Assembly (NCBI GenBank): GCA_023238725.1
Contig: CM041545.1
Span: 13,919,782-13,983,781, forward strand
DNA length: 64,000 bases
DNA from: Scortum barcoo
Taxonomy: Eukaryota; Chordata; Actinopteri; Centrarchiformes; Terapontidae
Reading direction: 5' to 3'
Within the stretch, counting starts at the first letter, position 1. Every line of letters begins with the position of its first letter. The notes under the pieces were generated by a model. The model worked only from the letters and a program-made list of their open reading frames with translations. It was not told where the DNA came from and did not search any database. The position numbers were made by a program, and so were the translations under genes. Below are positions 13,301 to 26,210 of the stretch, in pieces.

Positions 13301-15537
13301 AGCATAAATCACAGTCTAGGGTGGATACACCCATCTGTTGATGCAGTCACCTGCTGTTTTGCCAGTCTGGTGCCACAGCCCCTTTACAATTTCATGCCTC
13401 ATGCACAGGGCGTAGTTAACAGCACTGCTGAGACTGGCCTGTGCTGCTGCGAACTGAAATGGTAAATAACTCACGGGTTTCTTAATGTGAGTAAAACTTG
13501 GAGCTGTCTGGAAGCAAACGCACTGTTTAAAATTTACATTACACTGCGGTCTAGTCCAGAGGTGATAAATTGTTATACAGGGATAGATGGCATAATCGTT
13601 ACCAAATCTATAAATGAACAGACAAATGGAATAAGATAAGGGGAAAAGTTAGAGATTCTTTAGCCCATGCAGGAACAGCATGATGAATTGTGACCTTTGG
13701 AAGCTTACTCATTTTAATTTTTATGTTGCCGCTAAAAGCCAGTTTGTGGGTTCTAGCAGAAATTATGTGTTAACAACAGCCATAAAGTGTTGAATCCTAT
13801 TTTCGTATTATATATTATGAGCATAAAAAGGAATTAGTAATTAGCTTTCAATCTGGCCATTTCAAGATGATATACTGTAGAAGACATCCAAAGCTACTAT
13901 ATTTATCTCAGTGCCGCACAGATGATGAATCTTAATGACTGACTAACACCACCATCATTCAGAGTTCTCACTTATCCAACTAAATAACATCTACTGGATG
14001 GAACAGGTCAACATTTTGTACAAATGTTTTCAAACAATGAATCCTAATGAGATTACTTTTCCTTTAGTGCCACCATAATGATAACATTTATGGTTTTGAA
14101 TGAAATGTTCTCCTCAGCATGAATTGTAATGACTTTGCTGATTCCCCAAAGTTAATCTGGTGAAAATGTTGAAACTGTTAAGCACTGTTTCCCAAAACCT
14201 AAGGTGACCTCCTCAAATGTCTTGTTATGTCCACAACCCAAAGATAATCAGGTCACCGTCACATAGGACTGAAGAAAATATTAACATTTTAAAACCAAAA
14301 TCACAGAATTTGGACACTTTTTCATAGAAAATGACTTAAAATTATACATTGATTATCAAAATAGTTGCCATTTAATTTGATAGTTAACAACCAATCAATC
14401 AACTAATCATTACGGCATCACTCTTCTGATGTTTTGCCATACATTTTGGTGGCCAGCACAGCTATCACAGTCTTCGTACAGACACATGTGCATAAAAGCT
14501 AGCACATGTGTTTGTAAGTGTGATAATAACATTGGGTGTTGTACGAGGTCACTGAGCTAGATACCAATGCAAATAATGTTTGTCTTTATTTTGGGTTAAT
14601 ATACTTGATTCTTGTGAGGCAACAACCCAGCAAGGGATAAAGGAAACATAGTTGACCTGTTTTTCTGGACCTGGACTTTATGTGTAGCCATTCCTTTCGC
14701 AGACACTTCCTCCTGATGGTGCATTTATGATGCAACTGCAAAGTCTCTGCAAGAGCACATCACTACCTGACTGTTTTGTCCACTCAGCACGTAGAAAACA
14801 GCCTCCCATAGGTGCATTGTGTGTCCCTGTAAAACACCTGTGTATGCAGGTGTGTGTGTCTGTACTGTATCTTGTGTGGCAGTACTGTCCTCTAAACCTC
14901 GGTTTCCAGGGGAACTAGATATGTAATTTTTATGATTTTTTTTCCGGTCATAACATCAAGTTGGCAAAGCAACACCTGAAATATTTTTTCAGTCAGCCTG
15001 AAACATGAGGTTCAAGAAAAATGAAATTTTCTAGTGAATCATAGACAGTATAAATAGTTTCATATGTGGAATCTATATAAAAATGCAGCCTGAAGTTACT
15101 TGTTCAAATAAAACGTCCGTGTGTGTTACATTTCAAATTAAACAAGGAAAAATTGCTAGAGGAGAACTCATTTTGGAATGAAACTCTGCACATAAAAGAC
15201 ATAAAAAGTAAACAGAGTTGGAGACTGACATGAAGCCCAATCTTCTTTAAATCGATCATGACATCAAGTCTAATCTCTTGAATATTGAACGTGGCAGTAT
15301 GATGGAGCATTTAATTTCCAAAGCGGCAATTAACGCTCTGCACCACCATCTGCTCACGTCTAGTGACGCCCGATTCTGCCTCAGCCGTCAAGTAACACTC
15401 CAGACATCCTAAGTTTAAGAATATCTCCGAATTTTCTCGCAGCACGCCTGAGAACTTTGACCGTTCTGAGAAGTCAGTGGGAAGAAACACTCTGACCTTC
15501 ACTATAAACAACGACGGCTCGGTATACAGCGCAGACA

Positions 15538-15561
15538 GCCACACACACACACACACACACA
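15538..15561. repeat. CA microsatellite
   Basis: An uninterrupted run of about 12 CA units. Confidence 0.85.
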
Positions 15562-16924
15562 TACCACCGACACACTGCACACTCAAAAGGGACAACACAA
15601 AGATAGTCACGAATCAGCCCTCTAAGGTTTTGTGGCATGCACTATAATTTCTCAGCAGGCTGCAGTTTATATCTGTGCTTCTGTGGCAGTCGAATAAAAA
15701 GGAATAAATCCTAACTCCAAAAGAGAAAAGAAGAGATGGGCTGACTTTTCTATGAAGGGCACAAATCTTTCAAAGCACCATTAGTGTTTGTCTCCATTTC
15801 GGCAGTGAGGTATTAGTATTCACTGTCGGTCTGTCTGTCTGTGTCCATCAGTAAAATGGATCCTGAGTCAGGCCACCTCAGCATCAGGGACGTCTTGTTG
15901 TTGGTTAAGAAATGTGCATCTGTCAGTGAAATCATAAAATACAGATACTGGATGCATCTTTAGAGATGAAAGCTGTTCTCTGAGCAGCCAAGAAGCCACT
16001 GTCTTGCACAAGAAATCATTACCATTTGACGTGAACTGATACTTGCGATGATGAACCAATGCATGATAGAAAAAGGGATTCTGTGTTTTGTTGAGAGCTA
16101 CATGGTGTCAGTTCAGCATGCATAAACTGATATCAGCCATTACATAGTGGAGTATTTTCTGAATTCCATATGTTGGCTACATCATGAATAACATTATATT
16201 CATGCACGGAGGAAGTAAAGATGTCTCGAGGTGAAAGGAAGGTTGATGAGACTGTATAACCTCCGAAACATGACACTGCATGGCTTCTTGTCCATACTTG
16301 ACCCGTCTTACAGCATCAGGGGGCTCCTAGTTTTCAGTTCTTGCACAGACTGTTTGTTCCCCATATGGGAAAGGACTGAAGCTGACAGCACACAGAAACC
16401 CTGAACTGCTGCTTGACACATCTTTGTTTGAACAGAGCCGGCTTGGAGGAAATTGAGATTGAGGCCTCACTTCACAGTCTGGTTCATCCTTTGGGAAATT
16501 AAAGTTGTGCTCGGGAAGACTTTTTGGGGGGTAAAACTACAACGGAGTTATCTAAATCATACATTTTGGGCTGCAAAAATGCAAGCGTTCAATTTCCCCT
16601 AATTGAGACTTAGCGGACTTTTACCTAAATGAGCAAAAATGTTGGTGTCGGGTAAGGACAGCAGCAGGAAATCTTCTGTGACCACAGGAAGTGGCCGGTC
16701 ACAGCAGCAAGGGAGCACTCTGCTGAGAAAAAATTAGACTCAACAAACTTAGATCTCCTGCCTTTCCCATCCTGTGGTTGCTATAAAGCATCACAAGCCA
16801 AAATGGTAAACAAGAATGCGCTGACTGCATTTTACAAACATCGTGTAACATGATTTCAGTTCTCGGACCATTTGCTAACTCTCGCCCCTTTTTTCACGAT
16901 CGCTACACCTGTCAAGCTCTCTGC

Positions 16925-17480
16925 TCAGTGTTAGATGTTTACACTTGGTTTTAACATGCATCTAGGTGGTGATCAGAACATAAGCAGACAACTGAGACAC
17001 ATCTCCATTCACACCCGTGTCTGTCACGCATCTCCAAGGTGTCCAGCTGACCATTTGCGTCCAGATTTCCTTACTGCCTGCTTCACTTCTACAAGAAGGT
17101 CAAAGGGCCCTGCCGCAATACAAGTTCCAGATTTGTTTTCCATGGGTTAGCTAAGAAAACAAAAATGTTCAAAGGACCAATGTAGATGTACGGGTCATCT
17201 CAACTGTGGAGAATGGCAAGTAATTTGTGACTTATTTGCACATTTTCCTGTAATGTCCTTGTTGATGATGCATCAGAACATGCAGCATTTACACTACAAA
17301 AGACACACAAATGGTCATATACATCCGTCACTACCTCAGCTCAACTGCTTGGAGTGATCAGATCACTGTGCGCCTTGGTGGTCATTTACACTTGTATTTA
17401 GCGCTGTCCACTTGTGATTTTATCACCTAAGACACATTTTGAAACCGAGTATAAACACGATCCTTGATGTCAGACAGTCA
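16925..17480. repeat. Possible dispersed repeat
   Basis: The two ends carry related text: GTTTACACTTGGTTTTAACATG near 16935, and CATTTACACTTGTATTTAGC near 17385. Both ends also carry GTGATCAGA-type motifs. The wording resembles a fish repeat family I recall, but the internal similarity is weak and the boundaries are approximate. Confidence 0.3.
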
Positions 17481-18242
17481 ACTGTTTCTGCTAGCTGATT
17501 TCAACAACAGCAAACTAAGTAACATTCACTCCTCATTAGCTCTTTTTTATTAGCACCAAAAGACTGAGGCTTAAATTGTATGTCCCAGACAGTGGATCAT
17601 TCTCACCTGTTGATGATCCATATAAAGGATATATAAATAAAGAAACAGCATTTTTCTTGTATAGTAATGTAGGGCTCAGTCTTATACTGTGTCTCAATTT
17701 GTGTTCTTTTGTATTCACACTCACTATTTGGGTGCATAAGTACATTCACACTGTCATGTATAGTAAAATGCAGTGGTCAGGTACTGAGGGCTTTCAATAA
17801 ATCACAGATTTTTCAGAACAGGCTGTTGATGAAAACTCATAGTAGCAATGTACATTTTGTTTTCATATTAAAGGTCATCAATGATCATAGTGATGCAAAT
17901 AATCTCCTGCTTGAAGCCTGACTCACTGATGAATAGCGGAGTAGACATGAATTCTTCATTCATGCCCTTTAACATGTGGCCCGACAGTGCCATTACCATC
18001 TGTCTGTCTTCAGTCCTTGGTTTTGCATTTTTAGCAGCTGCTGTGCTCCACATTGGCCCCAGTGCTTGCCAGTGCCCAAATCCCGTGCCTGAACTTTCCT
18101 TCGATGATGCAAAGGTCAATCGTAAAATCGTTCTTGGAAGTCAAAGTCACATTTTTAGGCTAATGCAGTAAAACAGAAAAGTCACTATGGAGAGTCAAAA
18201 CAGTGCCACCATTTAGTCTTATCTTTAGTCTTCTATCCATAA

Positions 18243-18278
<36 letters not shown>

Positions 18279-18369
18279 ATCTATCTATCATCTATCATCT
18301 ATCTATCTATGTCTATCTATCTATCTATCATCTATCTATCTATCTATCTATTACTCCTATCTATCTACC
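18243..18369. repeat. ATCT/GATA-type tetranucleotide microsatellite
   Basis: About 127 bp of CTAT units in blocks, broken by CATC and TGTC interruptions near 18279, 18289-18301, 18311 and 18329, and ending CTATCTACC. Confidence 0.95.
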
Positions 18370-19844
18370 TGATTGGCTGTAAAGCAGTGATAAACAATTT
18401 CTCTTTCTTTTTCTGTAAAATGAACTTCATCACATGATATCTCTTTCCTCCACCACAATGCCACAACATTGCCAGTGAGACGTGATTGGTGGACAAGCAG
18501 GATGTGACAGCTTCACTGCCAAGTCAGCATGTCTGACAGCTGATTTAATCCAACTGGCAATGACATAAACCTTGCCTGCGTTTCATTAGCAAACCATCTC
18601 TCCGAAGGCTAATTTGGATCAGCTTACACACTTACTGGAGAGATTTTCATTTGTTTGCATGTGTGCACAAAACCGCCCTCGCGACCTGCGAAACAGCGAA
18701 AAAACACACCATAAAACATCCAACAGAGGAAACTTGAACCTCACATTGCCAGTCAATGCTGTCGACCCTTTAAATATCCCTAAGCAACCTTCCCCCCTAA
18801 AAGTCCGCACAGCAGGGGCTCCATGACCCACATGTGTTAAAGACAAATATAACCCTCCGCTACTAAGGCTGCTACCTCGAGAGCAGTCTCTTTCTGTTAG
18901 ACTCCTGCTGAAAAGTCAAAGAGGTGAAGGGAGGGCACGCTTTTCGCTGAGCTCTCACTGTTGCTAATAGTTGGAGAGGATGTGAAAGAGGAAGGGCCAC
19001 AGATGCAAGTACTCACACCCTGATCCGTTGTTCCATCCAATGCACGCACAAGTCAGGTCTATCATGATTTAACACTGAAGGGAAGCTATCCTTCATCGCG
19101 GGCTAAGGCTTGTAGTCCACGATCAGTCACTACCTACACAACCCACGTGAGTCACAGAGAGATAGGTGGATGGATGGAGGCAGGAAGAGAGGAGGGGAGG
19201 TGAGGGCGGGTGGTATCATGTGTCACAAACGCAGGAGGATTAGCTTCTTGGAGACATATTTCCTTTATGCTACCGCAGCTGATATGCCAAATAAACTCCC
19301 TGGCTTTCGTGCATGAATCGACGTGATGAGTCAATGTCTATTTTGTCTACACACCAATTTAGACGCCACATGTGGCCCCCTTTCATAGTCTACAATGCAG
19401 CGCTTTTGGTATGATACACTCGGTACCCGCTCACCAGCATCGCCCCCTCCGTCCCCATTTTCCTCCACGCCATGTGTCACAATATGTCTGGGAACCGTGC
19501 AGCAGGGTCCCGTGGAGACAACAAGAATCAGGACTTCACATCGGCCCCTGACTCATTCTACATGTGTTTGACAGACCAGTTCTAAGTGAGCGAATGATAC
19601 TGCTGATGATGGCTCTCCTTGGCAGTGCAGTAATGTGAATACAGGCGAAGGGGAGATACGATCCAGATAAGATAACATACAAGATGCTACGGTCGCAAAG
19701 TGAGAGGGCGAGTTGAAAATCACACCTGCGATCATAGCCATGTTCCTCCCCGGAGATGGGTGGTTTGCTCCAGGAGCGTGGGGAGAGAGTTAAGCTGACT
19801 CTGTATTATAATCCTCCTAAATGTCACCTTTCACATATATTAGA

Positions 19845-20345
19845 GAAGTAGCTTGATATTTTTCTTTTACTTTCGCTTTCTGGTGGATCAAAAGTTTGAT
19901 GCCACTTTCTGTAAGGTAAATTTGAAACTATGGTGAGCATCTGGGTAGCCTACAGAGTGGAAACAAAATGAAAGAGCTAGCCTGGATCTGTCCAGTGGTT
20001 TGTTTAATTCATACATTCATACAAAAGATGTGCAGTTGCCAGGCAACCGCCAGAGATAGCAGGAAGTTACTGTACCTAGCAACAAAATAAAAATGGTGAA
20101 TAGGTGTTTCTTGCCCTTTACTTTTGGCAAGATTTGTGGATGAGATGTGACGGCAGATTGTTGAGCTCTGATGGAGGGAGGCTAGACGTTCCCCTCTGTT
20201 CCCAGTCTTTGTGCTAAGCTAAGGCTAACCAGTTGCTGGCTGGAGGCAGAAACGAGAGTGGTATCAGTCATCACATCTAACTCCCTGCCGGAAGAGGTGA
20301 AAAAGAGTCTTTTCTCAAAATGTCAAGCTGTTCCTTTTTACCTAT
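19845..20345 (+). repeat. Dispersed repeat (family A, long copy)
   Basis: The element reads through GTGGAAACAAAATGAAAGAG, CTAGCCTGGATCTGTCCAGT, GTGCTAAGCTAAGGCTAACC, AGTTGCTGGCTGGAGGC, GAGAGTGGTATCAGTC and CATCTAACTCCCTGC, and ends near TTCTCAAAATGTCAAGCTGT. The same blocks occur in the same order at 9.64-9.82 kb, and inverted at 50.33-50.52 kb. It is non-coding. I recall it as a high-copy fish repeat but cannot assign a transposon class. Confidence 0.65.
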
Positions 20346-20741
20346 GCATTTTCATCTCAGCCCCCAGTTTTGCTGCAGTTTCATCCCTCCTCGTCTCCAT
20401 CCCTTCCCCTCCCTCCATAAACAGATATCACAGAGTTAGACCCGGGAACAGTCGAGTGCGGCAGCTGAGACGGGCAACCTGATCCCTGGGCTTTCCAGCA
20501 GCACAGCTTGTGCACTGCAGACATTCCTGGCACACGGGGGTCATCATATCTTCCTTGTACCTCAGCTCATGCCTCGTTTGTTTTCACATCTCCCTTTTCC
20601 ATTAACACACCGGGTGCGGGTGGGAGGGTGGAGGGGGGGGCAAGTTGTCAGAGATGCCTTTTGTGTCCTCCCTGCCATTTTATCCACATTTATCATCCTT
20701 GTCCTTATTATCCTCTTATTATTTCTCATTCTACTCTCTGC

Positions 20742-20777
20742 CTTTTTTTTTCTTTTTTTTTCCTTTTTTCTTTTTTA
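20742..20777. repeat. Polypyrimidine (T-rich) tract
   Basis: About 36 bp of almost pure T with a few C. The open frames overlapping it are low-complexity artefacts. Confidence 0.85.
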
Positions 20778-21862
20778 CATTGTTAGTATGCTGTGAGCGG
20801 TCGCAGTCAGCAGCATCCTCATACACGCATCACATCTAGCACATTAGTCCAGGCATGATTTGGTTTTCTGTTGGGCCAGCAGACAGCCAGACAGGGGGTC
20901 AGCGTTTTGGATGGCATCTGCAACGGTCTCGCCATCTGTATGTCCGGCACCAGAATTAGTGAGACCTTGCAAAACGCTGTTCCAACAGGGCGACAGTACA
21001 GTAAACGCACTGAATTTTAATCAAATGACTAAAACCTGCCTGAAAAGTACCGAAAATTGATCCTCTCCAGCTGCCCAAAAGTCATTGCCATGGTTACTTG
21101 CACTAAATTGCTATTTCAGTTGTGCTGTCACAGGATAATGTAGCTAATATGTTTTAGATAGAGACTGTAGCTTTTAGTCATATTCACAATATGTCTCACA
21201 GATTTCCAGCAGCTCTGCCCAGGTGTGAAACATCTATAGGACTGAAAGTTACGCACTTATTTCTTCTGTGCATCTTTACTCCAGTCTCAACATGACTGTG
21301 ACCACTGGTGACATAGCTGCATGAGTTGTGTCATTAACTCATTAATGAACCATTAACCTGATAATGAAACCTATTAGAAAAAAATATATTACAGGTTTAT
21401 TTTAACAAAAAGGTAAAAGAAAAAGTTCAGTCACCAAATGCACTGATTTTTCTTCTATTAATCAGTTAGCTGAAGGCACTTCCTTACCTCCTCTGCTTAT
21501 AGTCTGGGACCAATTGAGTTGCAAGAAAATGACACGTGCAAAAAACAGAAACAGGAACAACAACACACCAGCACATGTAATAGCTGCTTCCATATACTGT
21601 GAGTGATGCTGAGTGATAGAGATTGTGATGCTACTACTGCGATCTTATATAAAGTTCAGGTCCTGGGATACCTGCTTAAAGTATACATTACATATTACAT
21701 ATTAAACTGAAAGTATCAGAATGGACCAGTGAGACCATATACCTGCAGCAAGTGTGTGGAGATACATAAATGTGACTCCAGAAGAGCAGGACATTGCCAC
21801 AAAATCACCAATATATAACAACACCTCAGAGGCAAAAGCATACTGTCAAACAGCAGACTTAC

Positions 21863-22048
21863 CTTCCAAATAAACAGCCTTGTTGAATACCTAAACTCTG
21901 ACGTGTGGTGATGCAGAACAACTGTATCCGATCCACTGACAGGTAATCAATCAACATCGACAGAAGTCCTGTGCTGAGACGAGCTGAAGCTGTAAACCAG
22001 CTCAGCTGCTGCTGCTGCTGCTTCCCTCCAGAACAAACTCAGGGAGGA
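21863..22048 (-). other. arhgap24: Candidate non-coding leader exon, probably arhgap24
   Basis: Read on the minus strand, a TATA-like box (TTTATAAC, 22076-22083) is followed after about 30 bases by a GC-balanced tract. That tract includes a run of five to six CAG/GCA units and ends in TTATTTGGAAG directly before a consensus donor GTAAGT (21857-21862). The only ATG reached starts a 20-codon uORF that stops before the donor, so the exon would be non-coding. The next acceptor in the same sense is 10 kb away, just before the arhgap24 start. The TSS position (about 22045-22050) is inferred from TATA spacing only. Confidence 0.4.
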
Positions 22049-22075
22049 CTGAGTTAGCTGAGCCTCAGACGAGCT

Positions 22076-22083
22076 GTTATAAA
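22076..22083 (-). promoter_or_regulatory. arhgap24: Candidate TATA box
   Basis: TTTATAAC on the minus strand, about 30 bases upstream of the inferred start of the candidate leader exon. Its position relative to the exon and donor is what makes it credible. The motif alone is weak evidence. Confidence 0.35.
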
Positions 22084-22204
22084 CTTTTCCCCTGACTGCT
22101 CACACCATCTGCATGCTGAGAAAGTCTCCTCTGTGGACAGGATGGCTGTCGCGGTCAGCACAGTCACACATGGGGCACCATTACAGCAGGACTCCGCCCA
22201 GACA

Positions 22205-22247
22205 GACACACACACACACATGCACTCACACACAAACACACACTCTC
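22205..22247. repeat. CA microsatellite
   Basis: Imperfect CA run with CATGCACT and AAAC interruptions. Confidence 0.8.
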
Positions 22248-22348
22248 CCCTACAACACTGCAGCCTATGCAGTCCCAACTCCTCCAGTCATCCTGGCTGG
22301 TGAGACGCTCACACTCAGTCTGGGAAGATTGTGTGTGTATGTTGGTTA

Positions 22349-22389
22349 CAGAGAGAGAGAGAGAGGAGGAAGGAGGGAGAGAGGGAGGG

Positions 22390-22420
<31 letters not shown>
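22349..22420. repeat. Adjacent GA and GT microsatellites
   Basis: A purine tract (GAGAGA, then GGAGG and GGGAGG repeats, about 22349-22391) runs directly into about 14 GT units (22392-22420). It lies about 300 bp upstream of the candidate leader exon. The apparent 110- to 116-codon open frames over it on both strands are artefacts. Confidence 0.9.
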
Positions 22421-22424
<4 letters not shown>

Positions 22425-25400
22425 GAGCGTGAGTGTGTGAGAGCATGTTTTAGGAAGTCTTAAGATCAGAGCTCCGACTGAGCAGTGCTCCAACAGTGCA
22501 GCTGACTCGTCTCCTGTATTTCAGATTCCACACAAAGCAACTGGCAGTTATGAAAGCCAAACTTTGCCGTGGTTGATAATGTGGAATATAAATCCTGAGC
22601 TTCCCCATCCACCATGTGTGAGTAATTCAGCACACAAACACAGAGAGCTTCCCCCAGTTTTAAGGTGTCTTCAAGATGACATATACAGATGACTGCGTGC
22701 GTTCAGCTCGACAAACATTTATTCAGTGACACTGTCCTCACTTTGGTGCAAGACCAGCTGTATACACACCATTGGAAAGTGCATCTTGTTTACATGGGAG
22801 TGGTTTAATCCCATAGTGGTTCCTTCTGAAGAACTTGCTGTCTGAGTAAAGAAGAGCATTTTTCATTTTGCGAGATACAGAAGCCGAAAATGTTGAATGT
22901 GTATGATAAATGGAGATAATATCATGGTGAAAGCCCTTATACTGTAGTTGTGGATGCGAGGCATTCACAGCTTCACAAAATTACTGTGTCTGCTGTGCTT
23001 TTACAAACTGTACAGTACATTCCTGAGCTCAATCATGCAATCACTGAGCTCTTCATCGGCTCCCTAACAACTTGCTTAATCACCTGACATGGGCTGTTGA
23101 GTTATAACGAGAAACAGGCGAAATAAAGTCAAAAGATGTTACTCCCTTACTGATTTCAAATGTGTGGCTGTCAAGCAAGGCCTACAACAGAAATTTAAGT
23201 GATTATATGTAATTGCACACATCAGCGAATACATGGGGCTTCCAAAGAACAGTATAGGAAGTGAAAAGGTTGCAAGACGCTTCAATGCATAAGATGAATA
23301 AGACGAATGAGGCAGTATGTTATGTAAAACATAAAGACAAAAATAACGCAAACCAGTGCAATAAGAATCATAATATTCACCATCAGAAGTAGTCTATTTT
23401 CCTAGCTTTAACCACATTATATATCCTCACCACAAGACATATACAGAACTGGCACCCAATCTTAATGCATCCCTGGCACGTGTCAGCCACATCTCCTGCT
23501 AATGTCCTCATCACTAATAAGGGAGGGAAATTCCAATCTATGTGGGAGGTAGCTGATGTGTCAACAGTAATTACTTCCTCAGAATCGAATCTCCAGGATG
23601 AGGATTAGTTTATTTACAATTATAGTATATGAGAATGGGGGCACATCTGACAGGCGTTGTGTGATTCTAGAAGAGCTGGTGGAGTAAAGTGATGGGGGGA
23701 GTTTCACGGCCACGGCGGTGAACGTGGAGGAGGACATTTCAACAAACGTGATCCCGGTTGGGTTATTGAGGGCCAAGTGTATGGTCAGGCTTAACACATT
23801 ACCTATTGATCTGTTTGATCTATAGGCAGGCTCCACGCGGCCACATTTGGACCTTCTGTCAGCATCTGTCAAATGATCCATCAAGCGGCTGTACATGAAT
23901 CTGTCCAAAGCTTCAAACTGACTGAAATCAGACTTTGGCCAGATGAACCTGTTTAACTGGTTCGCTAGCACAGGACTAATTGAGATAGGATTTTACAGGA
24001 CACATTGCACCGATGGCATATTTGCAGCTGCAGTGATCAAATATGTGACTTATTTGTTACAGCACACTCTTTCTAGCCATCTGCACCAGTGATTTCCAGC
24101 GTGTTTAGCGTCTGACTCCTCAGAAAACAAAACCCTGTTTACTTGCGACACCTTATCCCGGTTTATGGTGATGTTGTGTTGTGAGCAGTTCAATCAAAGA
24201 GTCATTTTGTTCCTCTGATATTGTTACATTTGAAGTATTTTTAGAGGCCTGAATTTCCAGTACATGAAAAAAGCAAAACAAGAGAAATATGTATTTTCTT
24301 TACCTTAGTCTTATCTGTTTAAACATCAACTGGCCTGTAAAGTTTATCTTGGGACGCTTTGGGGGTCAACCAATCTTGGGTCAATGTGCTTATCATCTAC
24401 AGCTATCATTGTGACACCCACACCCTAGATGTAACAGCCCTGGTTATTTGCAGTTATTTTGCATACTGACTGGTACAACTGCTGTGACCTACTCTCTCTC
24501 ATGTACCGTAACTATTGGGCGTACTTGCTAGAACACTTTTTCTCCAGAGTCCTCTTTGTAACTTTATATTCCCCTATATAATATAAAATGTCATTCTGAA
24601 ATTGAATGTCATTTAAAGAGACATTTTTTAATACTTTTTTTTTATTTGCAGCTGTGCAAAGATATTTATATTCAACACCGAGAATATAGTTGTCCCAGTA
24701 AAATATAATCCATACAGAGGGCGAGTTTTCTAGGTGTTATGAAAAGCCTCATTAGATTAAAGATTAAATTAAAATGTTGAGACCAAACTGCGGTGGGCTC
24801 TGGGCCATCTGTCCTCAGCCATCCTTCAGCATGTTTTATTATATTGGCAGGACGTGGAATGCAGAACATGAAACACGGTGACCTTGTGACGTAAGATATG
24901 GCCATCTGTAAACAAACTGGAGCTGCATCTACTCCCATGAGATACTCTGGGGGACCGTGTCGCATAGGAGATAACTGACGAGATTAGGATGGATGAATCT
25001 TCACAGTGGAAGCCTCTGGGAATTAAAGCGCTCTCAATGGGTCGGCTGTTCTCATGGCCTTGCAGTCAGAGGTTTTGGACTGTTGGTGACTTCTGGAGAG
25101 ATAATGAAAATCTTTGGAGGCTTGTGGCAGGCAGACAGGAAGCCTTTCCCAGTGGACCGAGATGACACTGGAGCTTTGATTGTGTGATTATGAAGTATTA
25201 CTGTATTAATATGTGGTACTTCATTTTATCCCCTCAATGCTCTGTACTTATGGCTCTTAGTAAATATGGCTCTAGTGGGTGGCATGGCGTAAATGGTCAT
25301 ATTATGAATGAAAGCAAAAATAGAATATTCAACAGCTGCTGGCGTCGCTACAGTAAGTGTGTGCATGACCTCTGTTGGCATGAGTGTGGTCACGGCAGCA

Positions 25401-26210
25401 GTTCCCCTCTGCAGCACGACACAAAACGAGCAGAGAGGGACGACTGGCACCTTGATTTCTTGAACAGTTTGTCCAGTGAGTATCAACAAAAAGGGAAATG
25501 GAAAGGGTCGTTCTCTCAACTCAAAACCGAAAAGCGTAACAAACGAGGAGAGCAGTCACGTATCTCTGAAAAAAGACCCCCACACTGAGCACTGACATTA
25601 ACAATGGATTACATGGTTTCTTATATGTGAAATGGGTTGTTAGTAATGAAAGCACAGATAGTTATCACATCACTGTGCTGTATGCCCACACAGCTTTATA
25701 GCATCCTTCAGCTCGTTGATTTAGTTTTACGGCCTGTAATTTAACTTTTGTGTTTCACTCTCATCAGCACTGTTTTTGACCACAGCACATAGATTTTTTT
25801 TGTATATAAAAAGCACCTAAATCTGAGCAGACAAAGTCAGACACAGTGAAACATTTAGCAGTTTAAGATATTTTCCAGGAGTTGGAGAAGAACAAAACAG
25901 AGGTTAAAGACAGCGAATATTACGCTTACAATCATCAGGTGAACACAGACACAGCTCCAAATGAATGATGATACTTCTCCATATCTCTTCGATGTGTAAA
26001 TAGACAACTGTTTGCTAACAAGATTGCCACATGAACTTAAATTGTGTGACAACATGTAAATGTTGTGTTTTCAGCTTATTTCTGATGCCCCCAAGTGGTC
26101 AAAATAGTTATTGCATAAAATATCCCAAAAGTGACTGTGACTGAAAAAAAGGTTTTCAGTCACAAGACCAAAACCAGCACAACTCAAAGTAGTGAATAAA
26201 TGCATAAAGA
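22421..26210. other. Gene-free stretch
   Basis: No exon recognised. Open frames of about 130 codons near 23.58-23.97 kb (minus) and 25.18-25.59 kb (plus) have no domain signature and no convincing splice or promoter context. A family B repeat lies at 25.85-26.12 kb. Confidence 0.4.
25845..26120 (+). repeat. Dispersed teleost-type repeat (family B, copy 3)
   Basis: It begins ACATTTAGCAGTTTAAGATA, followed by CCAGGAGTTGGAGAAGAAC, AAACAGAGGTTAAAGACAGC and GAATATTACGCTTACAATCA. The order and orientation match copy 2 at 7.9 kb. It extends to about CCCCCAAGTGGTCAAAATAG. Confidence 0.55.

Larger units (their letters stand above)
11662..21862. other. Presumed arhgap24 5' intron / gene-free stretch
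   Basis: No recognisable coding exon on either strand. It contains microsatellites (13.2, 15.5 and 18.2 kb), dispersed repeats (16.9-17.5 and 19.85-20.35 kb) and otherwise unique AT-rich sequence. If the leader exon at 21.9 kb belongs to arhgap24, this is a single intron of about 10 kb. Confidence 0.4.

Noticed and set aside
22113..22493. 109- and 116-codon frames with THTH and VCVC runs
   Set aside because: Read-through of CA, GA and GT repeats.
23579..23971. 130-codon minus-strand open frame
   Set aside because: No recognisable motif, no splice or promoter context, and composition like translated non-coding DNA. Kept only as gene-free sequence.
25184..25588. 134-codon plus-strand open frame
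   Set aside because: No domain, no acceptor or donor in phase, and no similarity I recognise. It may be conserved non-coding DNA, but nothing in one sequence can show that.
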